Source: Cylindrobasidium torrendii FP15055 ss-10
Taxonomy: Eukaryota; Basidiomycota; Agaricomycetes; Agaricales; Physalacriaceae
Direction of reading: 5' to 3'
Assembly: GCA_000934385.1 (NCBI GenBank)
Contig: KN880478.1
Span: 1 to 64,000, forward strand
DNA: 64,000 nt
Under the pieces are notes generated by a model. The model saw only the letters and a program-made list of their open reading frames with translations. It was not told where the DNA came from and ran no database searches. A program made the position numbers and the translations under genes. Positions 24,901-36,819 of this stretch are shown piece after piece. How positions within the stretch are numbered: position 1 is the stretch's first letter; each line of letters opens with the position of its first letter.

Positions 24901-26379
24901 CAGCTCTGACTTTACATCTACAAGCATTCGGGCAGCTGAATATCGAACGCGGCGCCAGAATCCCGAGCGCCATTCCCATCTGCTATACATCAATCTCAGC
25001 GCCATTCGATTCGACACTGCTATACTCTGTAACTGACCTCAGCAGATGCAGATGGAAATGAGGGAGAATATATATCAAGTCCGAGTGCGCCGCCATCCAT
25101 ACCCACCGGACCTGGGCGTGGCCCGCCACTCACTCTAGTCTCTCGAGTACATACTCGAACGCAATCCCGGAAAATCCGCATCATTATTCCCGCTTTACGC
25201 ACGGTGACAGACACACGCGGGCCGATAATTTGTGAATGTGCGAGCACCCACTAGACAACAGTCACACCAGGATACTACCTCGTATTTGGAGTTTGTTTAC
25301 ACGAGGTCAAAGCTACATATAACCAGACCGGGATGTCAATGAAACCAAGAAATGCGGTTGAGGAGCGATGCAGCTACTTGATAGTCTTTCGAACACCATA
25401 GGTGATAAGTATTTGTGGTATGATCCACAGGTTTCACAAAGAAGTCATGGTTGGCTGAGATGCGCCCTCAGAAGCGTACGGCGTTTGGAAACCTGGAGAC
25501 AGCATCGAAAACAAGTAAGGAACAGTACAAAGGGAACCCAAAGGAGGAAGGCGTGACATCGATACTTGGAAAATATAGCGAATGTTTGCATGATATCTCT
25601 GCAAAAATACCGTGTTTTTCTAGTTCCGACGGCGGAAGGGCTCCAGGCAAGAGCCAACAGCAATCCTCTGTTGGTTGTTTCTGCGGGGACGTCAGTATAA
25701 ATACCCCATGTGGAGGCGCAAACCGCTCTGCGCCACCTCCGCTGGTGGTTCGCGGTAGGCGCGCCGTGCGACAAACTTGGAACACGATGAGTGGCTGGGG
25801 AGATGTTATTTAATCCCGCAATAAAGAGAACAGATGCTTACAATGCCCGGTTTGTCTCGCCTGGGCGTCCTGACCGTCAATGTGTATCTTCCGGAACCCG
25901 AGGAGTGGGGAGAGTACTTATATATTGGAGCTGCCAGCCACCAGGGCACTAGAAAGGAGCAATATGTCGATACAGGGTGCGAGCGGGCATCCTTTAATCG
26001 CCAAGAAAGGATTGAGCTATTTCTTGGGTATGTAGTAGTACACAGGAGCACGCAAGAGAAGGCGATATTCGGATAACCAAGTTCTGAACTCGTATAAGAC
26101 GGAGGTGCGTGCGCTGGTGGTTCGGCATCCCCAAGACGTTATAAAGAAGACTCGTCTTCTATCAAAGACGCAACGAGGAACGAACGCAGGACAATACTGC
26201 CGGGAAACGTCCTCAAGTACCCTCGGGTATCGTGCCCACCTTGTGTAGTTGCGCCTGAACTGCATGGCGAATAAATAACATGGAATGGGGAGTATAGAAC
26301 GGGTCACACAAACGTCAGGTGGTGGAAGGTGTCATTTGCTGGTGAGGATAACAGGAATATACGAAATCTCCACACTCTG
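21994..26379. other. Gene-poor region of 4.4 kb
   Basis: No gene is supportable here. Open frames of 60-160 codons are scattered on both strands, none with known motifs or coherent splice sites. No tandem repeats or terminal inverted repeats were seen by eye. Confidence 0.4.
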
Positions 26380-26695
26380 TCAGAATCCCTTGGAAGCTAG
26401 CCACTCCACGACGTCGTTTTTGCACATTCCGCCTTGGATGACAACGTGACGGTTGCGTACGGCCTGTACCCGTGCGCCTGTATCTCTGAGCAGGGTGGTC
26501 TGGAGTTCTTTGACAAGGTCCTGGGCGAGAATGAGCTACTATTTCGACAACGGGCGCGACGGGGGCGCTCACCGAAACTGTTCCGTCTACGTTGCGAATG
26601 GTGACGAGGTATCGAGAGCCCGCGTTCCGAACGTCCGAGTATACGGGAAGAGAGCCTCGGGAGTTTCTGGCGACGTGGTACAGCCCTCGCAGCAT
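26380..26695 (-). CDS. IMG2: Mitochondrial large ribosomal subunit protein mL49 (Img2-like)
   Basis: Component of the mitochondrial 54S large ribosomal subunit. Two exons (26695-26573, 26535-26380) give 92 residues. Exon 1 carries the family signature VARNSRGSLPVYSDVRNAG followed by RYLVTIRNVDG. Exon 2 ends with the conserved RNRHVVIQGG and DVVEWLASKGF. The core is complete, but the N-terminus is short (MLRGLYHV), so a targeting segment may lie in an upstream exon I could not find. The intron is 37 nt if the TAG at 26537-26536 is the acceptor; a CAG further in gives 52 nt and removes five residues. Divergent from the small gene at 26900. Confidence 0.85.
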
Positions 26696-26821
26696 GATGG
26701 ATCAATAAAACCCGGTTTTGGTTTGAAGACAAGAATTGAAAACGAATGAAAACGGAGCGTGACAAGTGACAGACGCGATCCATTTTTGGTCAGTCCGGAG
26801 GCAATTCATGTGTGGTCCTGG

Positions 26822-26828
26822 TATAAAT
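26822..26828 (+). promoter_or_regulatory. TATA box of the small gene at 26900
   Basis: TATAAAT stands 72 bases before the ATG at 26900, in the 204-base spacer between this gene and the divergent mL49 gene. Confidence 0.45.
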
Positions 26829-26899
26829 GGGCCGCCAGCCACAAGCTACGGAATGATTCAACCCCCACGACGGTCTCCCCTCTCCCACCATCGACGACG

Positions 26900-27250
26900 A
26901 TGAACGTGAATATGATGTGCTGGTCGCAGCCCCCGCAATTCTTCAACTACTCGTATTCCCGTGAGTACCATCGAGCGCTTCAATGCCCTGGGGCGCTTTC
27001 AGCTCACACCCAACCCACAGACCCCACCTACGCTGTCTGCACAGCGCCTCTAGTGGCGCCCAAGCCACTCCCCTACCACTCTCCCACATTTCTCCAGTTT
27101 ATGCACCTTCCCGAACTCGACCAGGATCTCTCCCATCCACCATACGCCACTAGAGAGCCTGCGTCCAAGGTGGCCCGCACCGTCGTAAAGAAAAACCGTG
27201 CACTGCCTTATCCACATCCCTCATCAAGACCGCGGAAGACGTCCACATAG
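26900..27250 (+). CDS. Small hypothetical protein, Pro/Tyr-rich
   Basis: Two exons (26900-26960, 27021-27250) give 96 residues. The product starts MNVNMMCWSQPPQFFNYSYS and ends in a basic Pro-rich tail with VARTVVKKNRA and SSRPRKTST. There is no signal peptide, transmembrane segment or known domain. Support comes from the TATA box, a pyrimidine-rich leader with CCACCATCG before the start, and a well-formed GTGAGT...CCCACAG intron. The intron is exactly 60 nt and open in frame, so an unspliced message would encode a longer protein. Confidence 0.45.
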   Translation: MNVNMMCWSQPPQFFNYSYSREYHRALQCPGALSAHTQPTDPTYAVCTAPLVAPKPLPYHSPTFLQFMHLPELDQDLSHPPYATREPASKVARTVVKKNRALPYPHPSSRPRKTST

Positions 27251-29361
27251 AGTCTGGCTCGCGATTACCGCGCACCATGTCTGACTATCTTATTCTGTCC
27301 GTCATCTCTTAGTCGCCGCTTGCGCACGCCACTCACTCTATTTGTCCAGTCTCTGGCCTACGGGCGTCTCGAACTCGCATTTACCATTTGTACTATTATC
27401 AAGCATTCACATCCATCCATACCTTACAACATACATGCACGCATCCGCTATGAATCGACGCTTTACATCGATATCCCCCAACTACCGCAACACGCTGTCG
27501 TCTCATCGTCAGGAAGCTCTGTCGCCGTTCCAGAAGTTTGCCCGACGGTAGAACCATCCAGTGGGGCATAGCCCTGAGTAAAGTCAGCGTTGAGATATGC
27601 AAATTCCTCACCGCGCACAATGCGGCGCTGAAATATGCCGCATCCAAGGAGAAAAGAGGGACACTTGTGGCCGAAAATCAGCATCCATTCCGCTACACGT
27701 CCAGGTGATTGTGACCGCTTGCACTATGCTTCCACGCCCGACATGTCGCCAGTGTGTCGCCTTGGGAGGTGCCACAAAGACGGCGACTCCTCGTAAGCGA
27801 ATCAACTCACCTACACATGCGGAAACCCAAAGAATATCGCTCCACTTCATCCTGGTGAACATTGAATGGCCCTTGGAAAGACCGATGGAACTTTGGGAAG
27901 AACATGTCGATGAATTGAGGCTTCCGACGAGACGAGTATTGAAACCGTTGGCACCGGGTTTCGCAGGACAACAGCGACAGCCAAGGGATTCGACAAGCTC
28001 CTCCACACTGAAAAGTAGGGTTCACTGAGCGGGAGGAATGTGCGCCCGCGATGGCTACCCGATATACCGTCTTCCTCGGTTCCATAGCATTGTAGCTGAA
28101 CCGCAAGTCACTCGCTCAAAGGGCTGTTCGTGAAAGCAACCATAGTTTTAGTGGGTATGCAGCTGTCAATAATACCGCATTCTTACGCCACCGTAGCACT
28201 TAAGTATCCAGTTGTGTACAGGCAAGCTCCATATCCAATGAGGAATATCGTCAGAAAGTAGCGTCAGAGAAAGGCACTGACACGGAAACGACATGAACCG
28301 TACGTATACGGTCAAGCACACCATCCGCGCGACTCCAGGAGCACTTGCGACCAGTCCCGGCGACACAACCATGAGACCCACTGGTCAAGAGGCGCCTAGA
28401 CGTTGTAATAGCTGTAGTCAGCGTACTGTACCCCAAGAGCAGCCACCAGTCACATTGACGAGGTTGAAGCGTAAATCAATTCGGATACTTCATCCCACCG
28501 AGAAACTAGCAGTTGAAGGAGAATGGCGTACTAGTATTAGCCCTAGGGCAAGGGGTGCTGTCAGATGTTCACGCAAGATACGCACACATCATCGTGCTCT
28601 CGAACGTACACTATAGTGTATCAGCAGAAGGTCCTCAAATTTGACACGTCCTTGCAGTTGACATGCCCTTTCACCACCGCAAGGGCTACGGGAACAAAGT
28701 TGGCTTTGAGACCCAACGTTCCTGGGGCGGGTCTGTGTACGTCCGTGGCCCATCCGTAGCATCAGATTCGCCCGTTATTCGACCGGCAGTTTTGAGCGAT
28801 ATAAGATTCGGAGGGTCAAGGTTACACATTGAGGCTACCTCGGGGCTATGTATACAGTCGTTATCCCAATGGAAATCTGTGATCAAGACAATGGACATTA
28901 AGAAGGGGGGTCTTCGCTGCTGCGACACGCTGTGGGCTAAGATTGATGATAATGGAGATGAAGAAAAGATAAAGATGAGAAACATGGAGCTGTTTGATTG
29001 TTAGGATATCTGCCAGGTCAGGTCAGAGTAAGGCGCCCAGCAATGATTCGTCTTTGCTGTCATCAACTTATTGATGCAGTTCCTGGTAAGCCGGTCCTCT
29101 TAGACTTCAGCGTGAGCCCGGAAATGTGTTGCATGTCCTGAATACGAGACTGGAAAAAGGTGTGTTGACGACGATGATGATAGTCGGAGAGCAAGGCACT
29201 TCACGTGGTTTCGACAATCGGCATACTCGGGGTAATTGTGGGTACAGACGATGTGATCTACAAGTATTGGATAGATTTTTTGGCGTATGCTAGCCAGCAC
29301 ACGATACACAAATAAGTGAAATAGATGCAGTCAATATTAGTGAATAATGATATGGTCAACG
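27251..29361. other. Gene-poor region of 2.1 kb
   Basis: Only short unconvincing frames are visible on either strand. No RNA gene or repeat is recognised. Confidence 0.4.
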
Positions 29362-30018
29362 TCAGATTGACAATGCAATACGTCCATGAATGACTTCGTT
29401 CATCAACAGGACATCCTCCTCGTTCGTTTCTGACGTGTCGTCCAAATTCTCGAACCCTCTGAATATCGAACTGTCATCCGGAGTCAACGGCTCTTCCTCG
29501 TGCATTGGCCCTCGTCTACTGGCCTCTGTCGGTCCGAGGGTAGTCCGACGCGTCTTCAAGTCTTGTGAATTGCAAACGAGTTTGTGCAGCATTGGTCGTT
29601 GGACACGCTCAATTCCAGAGTCAGAGTCGGAATCTTCTTCATATGAGGACAGCTTCGAGGTGGCTGATTCCAAATGATTCGGTGGTAATAAAATTGGAGA
29701 TTGTTGTTTGCGATGGAATAGTGTCCGAAAGCTGAGCTTGCGGGTAGGCAGTTGGGTACCCAAATCAGAGGGCGATTTACGGTGATAGGATTTCTTGTCA
29801 TTCAAGATGGGTGACTGAGCCGTTTTGTCGCTAGCATGTTGTCTAGCACTTGTAGTAGCTCTACTGACTCGGAGGCGTGTCGATGAAAGTCTGCGCCGCA
29901 ATTTGTCTCCGAGCGATGGCAAGGGGAGTGATCGCACAGGTTTTGGTGTTTCTGAGATAGAGGAATGATTGCTCCGGTAGAATGGCTGTCTGGCCTGAAA
30001 AGGGGGAGAGGAAGGCAT
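29362..30018 (-). CDS. Ser/Arg-rich hypothetical protein
   Basis: Intronless frame of 218 residues starting MPSSPPFQARQPFYRSN. The N-terminal half is strongly basic (LGDKLRRRLSSTRLRVSR), with many Ser/Thr-Pro sites. The C-terminal half is acidic, with SSYEEDSDSDSGIE and ETNEEDVLL. No domain is recognised; the charge pattern suggests a disordered, phosphorylated protein. TATAAAGG sits only about 30 bases upstream on the same strand. An alternative model reads upstream from an ATG near 30135 and joins at GCCAGACAG after a CCCCCTTTTCAG acceptor, but needs a 31-nt intron. Confidence 0.5.
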   Translation of the reverse strand: MPSSPPFQARQPFYRSNHSSISETPKPVRSLPLPSLGDKLRRRLSSTRLRVSRATTSARQHASDKTAQSPILNDKKSYHRKSPSDLGTQLPTRKLSFRTLFHRKQQSPILLPPNHLESATSKLSSYEEDSDSDSGIERVQRPMLHKLVCNSQDLKTRRTTLGPTEASRRGPMHEEEPLTPDDSSIFRGFENLDDTSETNEEDVLLMNEVIHGRIALSI

Positions 30019-30046
30019 GTCTTACCAAAAAGCGTGGATTTTTGCA

Positions 30047-30054
30047 CCTTTATA
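30047..30054 (-). promoter_or_regulatory. TATA box near the Ser/Arg-rich gene
   Basis: TATAAAGG on the minus strand lies about 30 bases before the ATG at 30018, which would place transcription start almost at the start codon. That short leader is a reason for caution about the start. Confidence 0.35.
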
Positions 30055-31058
30055 TCGGGAGGCTGCGAGTCTCGCCCACGCTCTCCTCTGAAAAAATAAT
30101 CAAAGGTCCAGACTCGGATCGCTGCGCTTTGCATGCAGTCGTCACGATCCTTTCCGAGAAGGAGGTTAATAGCTCCCTCCGAGCGGAGAGTACTAGTTGC
30201 TAATACTAGTGCCAGTGTTACCACTCGGGAAAGATATAAGGCTCATAGAAAAGAAGGAACAGAACATAGAAAGTGGATTCTTGCGCTTTTGAATACGCAG
30301 TGAATCTTGTCTCATTGCTAGTACTCCATAGCAGCTAAAGTTTCCCTGGAGGTAATCACAGTCGAAAGTATGCCCTAAGATCTTCTCTATAATATAGTTC
30401 TGGAGTTTAAAAACGAGTGTGAAGTGCAGGACAAACACCCTATAGGGGTCTTTCACCCAGTGGTTGAATTCAATCGCTCAAAAGATTGTTCGGACATTGC
30501 CGAAAGCACAATGACTAATCCAGATCGAACCAGGTGGCGGATATCGGCCCGAGTCCCGCTCAGAGTTCACTCTTTCATCAAAACCACTCAGTTCCCGTTC
30601 TAGGCTCACTGAGGCTTGCTCCCTCTTTCAAGGTGTTACCTCTGTCTCCCTTGTTTTCAACGCCGCTTAGGCGGGCAACAGGGACATTAAATCAGCAGCA
30701 TGAAGCCTCAAGCTGCAGCGAGTCGTATCATACAAAGTCCTTTCAACGTAATCTCAGGCTCTGCACTACTGCCTGGTGTCATGTGGATTACAAACAATTT
30801 CGCATTGCTCACTGCCACTTCCAACGTCCAGAAACACTACTGTGAACTCGCTCGGATGTGTGAAGTTGCGAGTTCATAATCATGAATGTTGCTTCGAGAT
30901 CCATCTACGACGATAATGGACACGTTCAGGGAACGAGGCCGCAGGACGGCTTCTTCGGGTCACCTGCGAGCTCTGTATAAACTCTGCTCCTCGCAGTCAC
31001 CTACCTAGCATCGCATCCATCCAAATCACATCCTCCATCCTACGATTGTCTAGTCTTC
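30055..31058. other. Intergenic region
   Basis: About 1 kb between divergent genes. No gene is seen. The last 100 bases are the probable promoter of the BTB gene, with TATAAA near 30975. Confidence 0.45.
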
Positions 31059-32414
31059 ATGTCGGTTAAGTCGTCCAAGATTGGTGACCTCAAGCGGTCA
31101 TCCGACTTCTTCCTGCGTGGTGGCGATCTATTCTTCCTGGTACTTATTCACATATTACTCCTCAGGTGAAGAGGCCCAACCTAATAACTGTCACAACAGG
31201 TCGGGGACGTTTACTACAAAGTCAATTCGGTATTCTTCGAGCGAGAATCTCCCATATTCGCAGCACTTGTCAAGAATTGGGATATACCTGACGCGCAAGC
31301 GAAGGGTGCTTCGCTATCAACGGCGCTTATCCTCGAGAATGTTAGTGTGACGCAGTTTGAGAGGTTCTTGTGGGTTTTCTACAATCGGTGCGTTGGCAGT
31401 ACACTCTAGGCCTTTAGGCTCATAGCCACAGACAGTTCTCACCGTACGATGCGCCCCTGGATGCCTGGAAGGATATTCTTGATCTAGCTCATAGATGGGA
31501 GTTTGGTGAAGTCAAGAAATTGGCTGTTCGTCAATTGCACTCCATTCGAGGCATCCATCCTGTAGACCGCATCGTCCTATACAAGGACTACGACGTAGAC
31601 GAGGAGTACATCATTCCGCTCTACGCAAAACTCATTGTGCGCGATGAGCCACTTTCGCAACGAGAATCGCAGAAACTGGGAGTCGACACCACGGTTCTGA
31701 TCTTCCAGGCGCGCGAGCGGCTACGCACTCAAGAACAAGACGGTCTCAAAAGTCCCCTTCCTACAGATGTGAACGATGCAGAGGTTATGAGAGTCGTCGC
31801 ACAGCTCTTTGGGTCCGACAATGCTTCCGAGGAAGACAGCTTTGCAGGTGACTATGCCAGTACTGTGTTAACTCTCCTGCTCATTCTTCCCCGAGGATTC
31901 CAGAACAAGCTCATGACCGCATCAAGAAAGTCGTTGAGACCTCAAAGGTCCATCCCCTTTACGCCAATATCGGCAGCCGACCTGGGCGTAAAGGCGCCCG
32001 ACTCTATTAAGAGGTCCACTCCATCTGACCATGGCCACTCCAGTCGAACCAGAGTTTCTGGTGAGTCGATACCCGTACCATTGCATGCATCGCTAAATCA
32101 GTACACTCTTCGCTGACAGAAGGCTCTATGACTTCACAGAAACTCGGTCGAAGGTGGACTCTCAGGCTGAAGAACGCCCTCCATCCGAGCCAGAAATCAT
32201 GACGGAAACCGAGATATTGAGGCGTCTTGGGGCGCGAGTTTTTCTTGACGATGAAAACAAGAATGCGCAGACCCTTCAACGTAGACCAGCTCTTCCATCT
32301 ACCCTTCGAAAGCGTCCCCAGCCCATTCGGGCCTTGACAGCGCAAGAGAGTTTTGTAATGGTTCCTTCTGCAGATAGTCCCTTGTTCCCGGGGGGCTGGC
32401 GTTCTGACTTCTAG
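31059..32414 (+). CDS. BTB/POZ domain protein
   Basis: BTB domains mediate dimerisation and often link substrates to Cullin-3 ligases. Six exons (31059-31139, 31200-31387, 31432-31847, 31904-31947, 31994-32060, 32140-32414) give 356 residues. The fold is visible from the FFLRGGDLFFLVGDVYYKV strand pair, FERESPIFAAL, and the helix after VTQFERFLWVFYNR, then a BACK-like AWKDILDLAHRWEF helix. This layout is common in the large agaricomycete BTB family. The C-terminal 120 residues are charged and Ser/Pro-rich. The joins after 31847 and 31947 were chosen because they give a charged helix (EQAHDRIKKVVETSK) and keep frame; reading straight through is also open and cannot be excluded. Convergent with the sulfate permease gene. 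Confidence 0.85.
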
Positions 32415-32689
32415 AGATGCGGACAGATTTGTAATGAGTAGACCTTTCTTGGATCTGATTTGAATTCATATTGTATTTCCGAGCGTTCCCATCCGTGAAT
32501 GAAAAGGTGCAACAAAGCTCGTCTAACCTGTGACATTACAAACATAACTTCATGAAGTACACCATCTATAGGTTTGAGAGGATTAGGATGTCAGAAGCAT
32601 GGTCACAGAATAGCAATGCAGGTATCTGCCAATTCTCAACAAATCAACAACCAAGCTGCTGTCATTGTTCAACCCACGCATCAAGGATT

Positions 32690-35319
32690 TCACTCTTCCG
32701 CCCTTTCAAACTCTCCCGAAACCCTCGGTGTGACATCCCCTCGAGTCCTCCCTGTGTTCGTCGTCCTCCCAAGAGCCACCATCGCCCTCGCCACATCCTC
32801 TTGTATGGCATTTGGCCCCAAGAGCTCAAGGATCCCCGCTTTGGCAAACAGGGCTCGTGGCCGTGGTCGCAGATGTGTGACAAACAGCCCAACGCCCCGG
32901 TTTTTATACTCTTCGAATAGCTCGTAGAACGTCTCGACGGCGCTGGAGATGGTCAGGCTTAGATTGATGCACGAAAGCAAGGAAGACGTACGAAGCATCG
33001 CAGGACTCGACGTCGGCCATGTGGAAAACGAGCGTCGTCGCTTGCTGCCTGCGTGGCTCCTCGGAGGGATGACTGGGACCAGGACCGTACAACTCGAGCC
33101 GGCGTAAGCGGTCTAGTCCAAATATTGAGCAAGATGCAACAAACAAAGGTGGTGATTTTCACCCACCCTTCAGCTGCGCCGTATTTGCAAAGTCCAAGTT
33201 ATCCCGAATGCGGACAATGAGCACGCCGGTAACATCCTCCTCCGCGTCCGGATTTTCATCGACAGGCTTCCATCTGTCGGTGCCAGGCAAACGTCCCTGG
33301 TGTTGCGTGAGCGTCCGCAACAAACAAGTCAAGCACATACTCACCAGAATGACCATTCGAGTCTTCGACGAGCGGTTTACAACCAGCAGAAGAGACAGCA
33401 CCATAGTCACAGCAATGCCAACTTCCACATTATATATGATGGAGAGCACAAATGTCAATACCATCAAGAAGAGGTCAGTCCAAGAGCGCATCCTGGAGAG
33501 GGTTAGCGAACGGCTATGGGCGCACCAAACAACGTACTTGGCGTAGTACATAATATCGTGAGGAACTTCGCTCAGAAGCGAGATGACAACCAAGCAAATG
33601 CTATACAAAGTCGTTGGTCATCCCTCTTGCGGAACAGATACATGATAGCTCACATGGAGGCGAGGACACATTTTGGCAAAAAGTGAAGGAAGGGGAGGAG
33701 AAAGAAGGTAGCCAACAAAATGACGGCTGAACAGACGATGGAGGCCATCTGGCTCCTCCCACCAACATCGCCATTGATCTTCGTCCTAATTCTCGGTGAA
33801 CCAATATTCACTTGGCGATAATGGTCACGTACCTGGTGATTGAGCCATAGGCAGGCAGCGTTCCGGGAATGAAGGAGCCAACGATATTGGCCGCGCCCAG
33901 CGCTACAAGCTCTCTGTTCGGGCTCACAGAATATCCAAATCGAGCCCCACTCTGTTTCGCAGCGACGATACTGTCCAGATAACCGATAATGGAAATCATG
34001 ACTGCCGTCGATGTTGTTCGTCGCAGATATTTCACATTCGAAGACCTGAAGGGGAATTTGAGGAAGGATCCACCGAGGCTAACGCTGACTTCGCCGAGAA
34101 TGTCGACACCGTGTTCATGCCAATGAAGTTGAGAAGAGAGAACGGTTGACAGGACGACAACGATGAGCACCTCAGGCAATCGATATATCCACCAGTACTT
34201 GGTGAACCTGCCTTTCAGCTTCCTGAATAAGATGAGGGCGGCGAGTGCGCCGAAGCTGATAGCAGCGGTTATCTTGTTCACGTTCTGGAGGTTCTTCACG
34301 ATGAAGGTTATCTTCTCTATTGTCGTCTCCGGATGTGATAGTCGGCTGAGACGAGCAAGCCCCAGCATGGGTATCAACTGCTCTCTAGAGAGTCTATTAG
34401 TGGGATCCACATCATGCGCCTAAAATGCTTACATGGAAATGAGGATAGCCACAGAAGTGACGAAGCCACGGAGGAGAGCTCGGCTGAGGACAACATCCAG
34501 GAAGCCAAGACGAAAAAGACCCAATAAGAATGTGAAGAGTCCAGCCTATGTGGGGATTAATCCAAGGTCCGAGAACACAAGCCTTTGTATGCCTACCTGC
34601 GCCGTAATAATTGTAGCTACGTGCATGCCTAGCGCAAGGCTTTCCTTGGAGTGAGGATCATCCAGGTCATGCCGGATGTCGTCTACCGCCTGACCTAGGA
34701 GCAGGCTGAGCGCAGCTTCGGGCGCAACGTTCAACTGGCGCGAAGTTCCGAGGAAAGCATATGCGATGGCGGGTATTGAAGCGGAGAACTGCAAGGATGT
34801 GAAAAGGGCGCAGCAAAATGGATACCGAAATGCGCACCAGACCGGTCGTTGGCGTAAGTTGGGCCAAGGATGTCGCATAGCTGACTGATTGCGGGATGAG
34901 CATGCTTGCGACGGTCAGGCCGGCCAATATGTCGCCTCCAAGCCTTGAAAGATGAGGCCAGTAATGTGACCAGGATTGCAGCAGACTCACAGAGAGAAAG
35001 AGTAGCTCGGGATCCAGGCAGTTCCAGGAATATAGTACTTTACGCGCTTCTTCAGCGTTTTGGAGCGCGAAATCTTGCGTCCTGTGCTCATTGTTAACGG
35101 CGTACGGAGAGTAGACTTTTGTCACGCACCAGATGGTCCCGTACTGTACACCGAGCTCGCGTCATTTCCCCGTTCTATATCGTGGTCCAGCAATGGGTCG
35201 GCCTCGGAAACACTGCGGGGTGTCATCACGCCCGTAGGCACAGACGTTATTGACATCGCGGATGGCACGGTTGGCAGCGGCGGGCGGCGTCGCGAGGCAC
35301 TTGTCTCTGCAGCGCTCAT
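32690..35319 (-). CDS. SulP/SLC26 sulfate permease with STAS domain
   Basis: Plasma-membrane or vacuolar anion transporter, most likely for sulfate. Twelve exons (35319-35130, 35081-34991, 34943-34838, 34788-34597, 34545-34433, 34384-33833, 33785-33654, 33600-33538, 33492-33345, 33296-33167, 33112-32992, 32942-32690) give 696 residues. The N-terminal 65 residues are a Ser/Pro-rich cytosolic tail. The family signature begins YIPGTAWIPSYSF and continues GDILAGLTVASMLIPQSVSY. Later come SFIPGTLPAYGSITR and the last helices around NVEVGIAVTMVLSLLL. The STAS domain runs from about 550, with VLIVRIRDNLDFANTAQL, LVFHMADVESCDASAVETF and GVGLFVTH. The C-terminus is Arg-rich. Substrate is inferred from family only. 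Confidence 0.94.
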
Positions 35320-35945
35320 CGTGGTAGAGAAGGAAGGCGCTATCGTCCCCTGGTCAAGCAGAAACCATGCATTAGCCCCGGATAGTGACCATTTATTCTG
35401 CCTATAGGCATCGAGCGGATCATCGGCCCGCCGCTAAATATCGTCCAATGGCCATGCGTCGATAACGTGTGCATATATCGCGTCGTATAACCTTCCCATG
35501 GCGAGCAGTAGGCAAGTCGGGAATCTGGACGCGTTGCAGAACGCGGTCACGATAGATAAAAACTGAATCAGAGGCCAGGGATTACTTTCTGAAATCTAGA
35601 TTCATAATTTGATCCGGGCCACATGTGCACAAGTGCCTGTGGGTCCATCGGCCATTGTGCATGCGTAAGCAATTGAAGATCGCCACAATGCGCTGTAAAT
35701 CACGTCCTTTTGTATGTGCATGCCATAAAGGACCCTTTCGTGTCGAACAAAGAAGCGCCACCATAAGCAAATCGGCGTATTGGGGACTTTGTCTAGTGAA
35801 GCTAGATACCTCTTGAAGGCCATTTTGCCCGGGGGTCTTTGTACACCCTACATATATAAACCAGCCCGTATGCAATGAGTGTAGAACAACCCAAATATTC
35901 CCACTCACAGTTTCCCACTGCAATCCTCCCACAAACAACAACACA
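35320..35945. other. Divergent promoter region
   Basis: About 630 bases between the sulfate permease and the small gene at 35946. It contains the TATA box listed next. No other feature is seen. Confidence 0.45.
35853..35860 (+). promoter_or_regulatory. TATA box of the gene at 35946
   Basis: TATATAAA lies 93 bases before the ATG and is followed by an A/C-rich leader. Confidence 0.6.
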
Positions 35946-36554
35946 ATGCCGAGCACCAACGAAAGCACTCAGGGATTCATCTCCAACCAGGTCGCACACA
36001 GCAGCTCTACGCAAACCTTCTACCAGTCCTCCGCCAATCCGATGGACAACGTTTTTCGTTCTGCAGCCTCTGTCGCTTTCGACGAGTTTGTGACCGCTGC
36101 AGCCGCCCCGCGCCCTGTCATCGAGATCAAAATCGAGCGCCAGGTCGAAGTGACGAACACCCCGCGCTCTGAGATACCTGACAACACTCCCGCTCTGACC
36201 GCGACCGTCGCTGCCACAAACCGCACGACTCCGCCTCTGAGCAAAGCACCCTCATACGAAGACATCCCATCTCAGTTCGTCCCTTCGAAGCCGCCTGGCG
36301 CGTCCAACAACAATCCTTTTTACTTCAGCAGGCCGCCCTCCGGCCTGCGCCCTCAGGAGTCCAAATCCAAACACGGTGTACACCCCGCGCTTCTCCTCGC
36401 GCCTTCGGCCCTCAAGAGCATCGACGGCGAACGAGTCAACCAAGCTGGTACTAGGTTCACTCCCAACAACAAGCTTCTTGCGTCTCCTTCCACTACTCCC
36501 CCGATGGAGACCGCTCCTAGCTCCGATATCACGAACGACAAGGAATCCGATTAG
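35946..36554 (+). CDS. Hypothetical Pro/Ser/Thr-rich protein
   Basis: Single-exon frame of 202 residues starting MPSTNESTQGFISNQ. It is rich in Pro, Ser, Thr and Ala, with no signal peptide, membrane segment or known domain. One hydrophobic-basic block, RPVIEIKIERQVEV, near residue 55-69 could form a strand. A clear TATA box, A/C-rich leader and coding-like composition support it. Function unknown. Confidence 0.6.
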   Translation: MPSTNESTQGFISNQVAHSSSTQTFYQSSANPMDNVFRSAASVAFDEFVTAAAAPRPVIEIKIERQVEVTNTPRSEIPDNTPALTATVAATNRTTPPLSKAPSYEDIPSQFVPSKPPGASNNNPFYFSRPPSGLRPQESKSKHGVHPALLLAPSALKSIDGERVNQAGTRFTPNNKLLASPSTTPPMETAPSSDITNDKESD

Positions 36555-36819
36555 AGAGGATTTCGTTATCAACCATTCTAGTAGACCTTGATATTCTCCC
36601 TTACAGTTCTTCTCACTCCTTTTTCAACTCCCGCATACACCTTCCTTCAATACTATTCAACCTTAGACAGCCCATTTTCCACGCACTCACTGTGACTGAA
36701 GACCAATACATACATATTTCACATTTCGCAACATATTAAGTAGCAAGCAATATCAGACATATCCTTCAATACCCTATAGTACCACACAGATCACCCATAA
36801 ACCAAACATTTTTACCTCC

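Noticed and set aside
24870..24905. Possible tRNA B box (GGTTCAATCC)
   Set aside because: No A box, cloverleaf stems or matching acceptor arm could be found around it.
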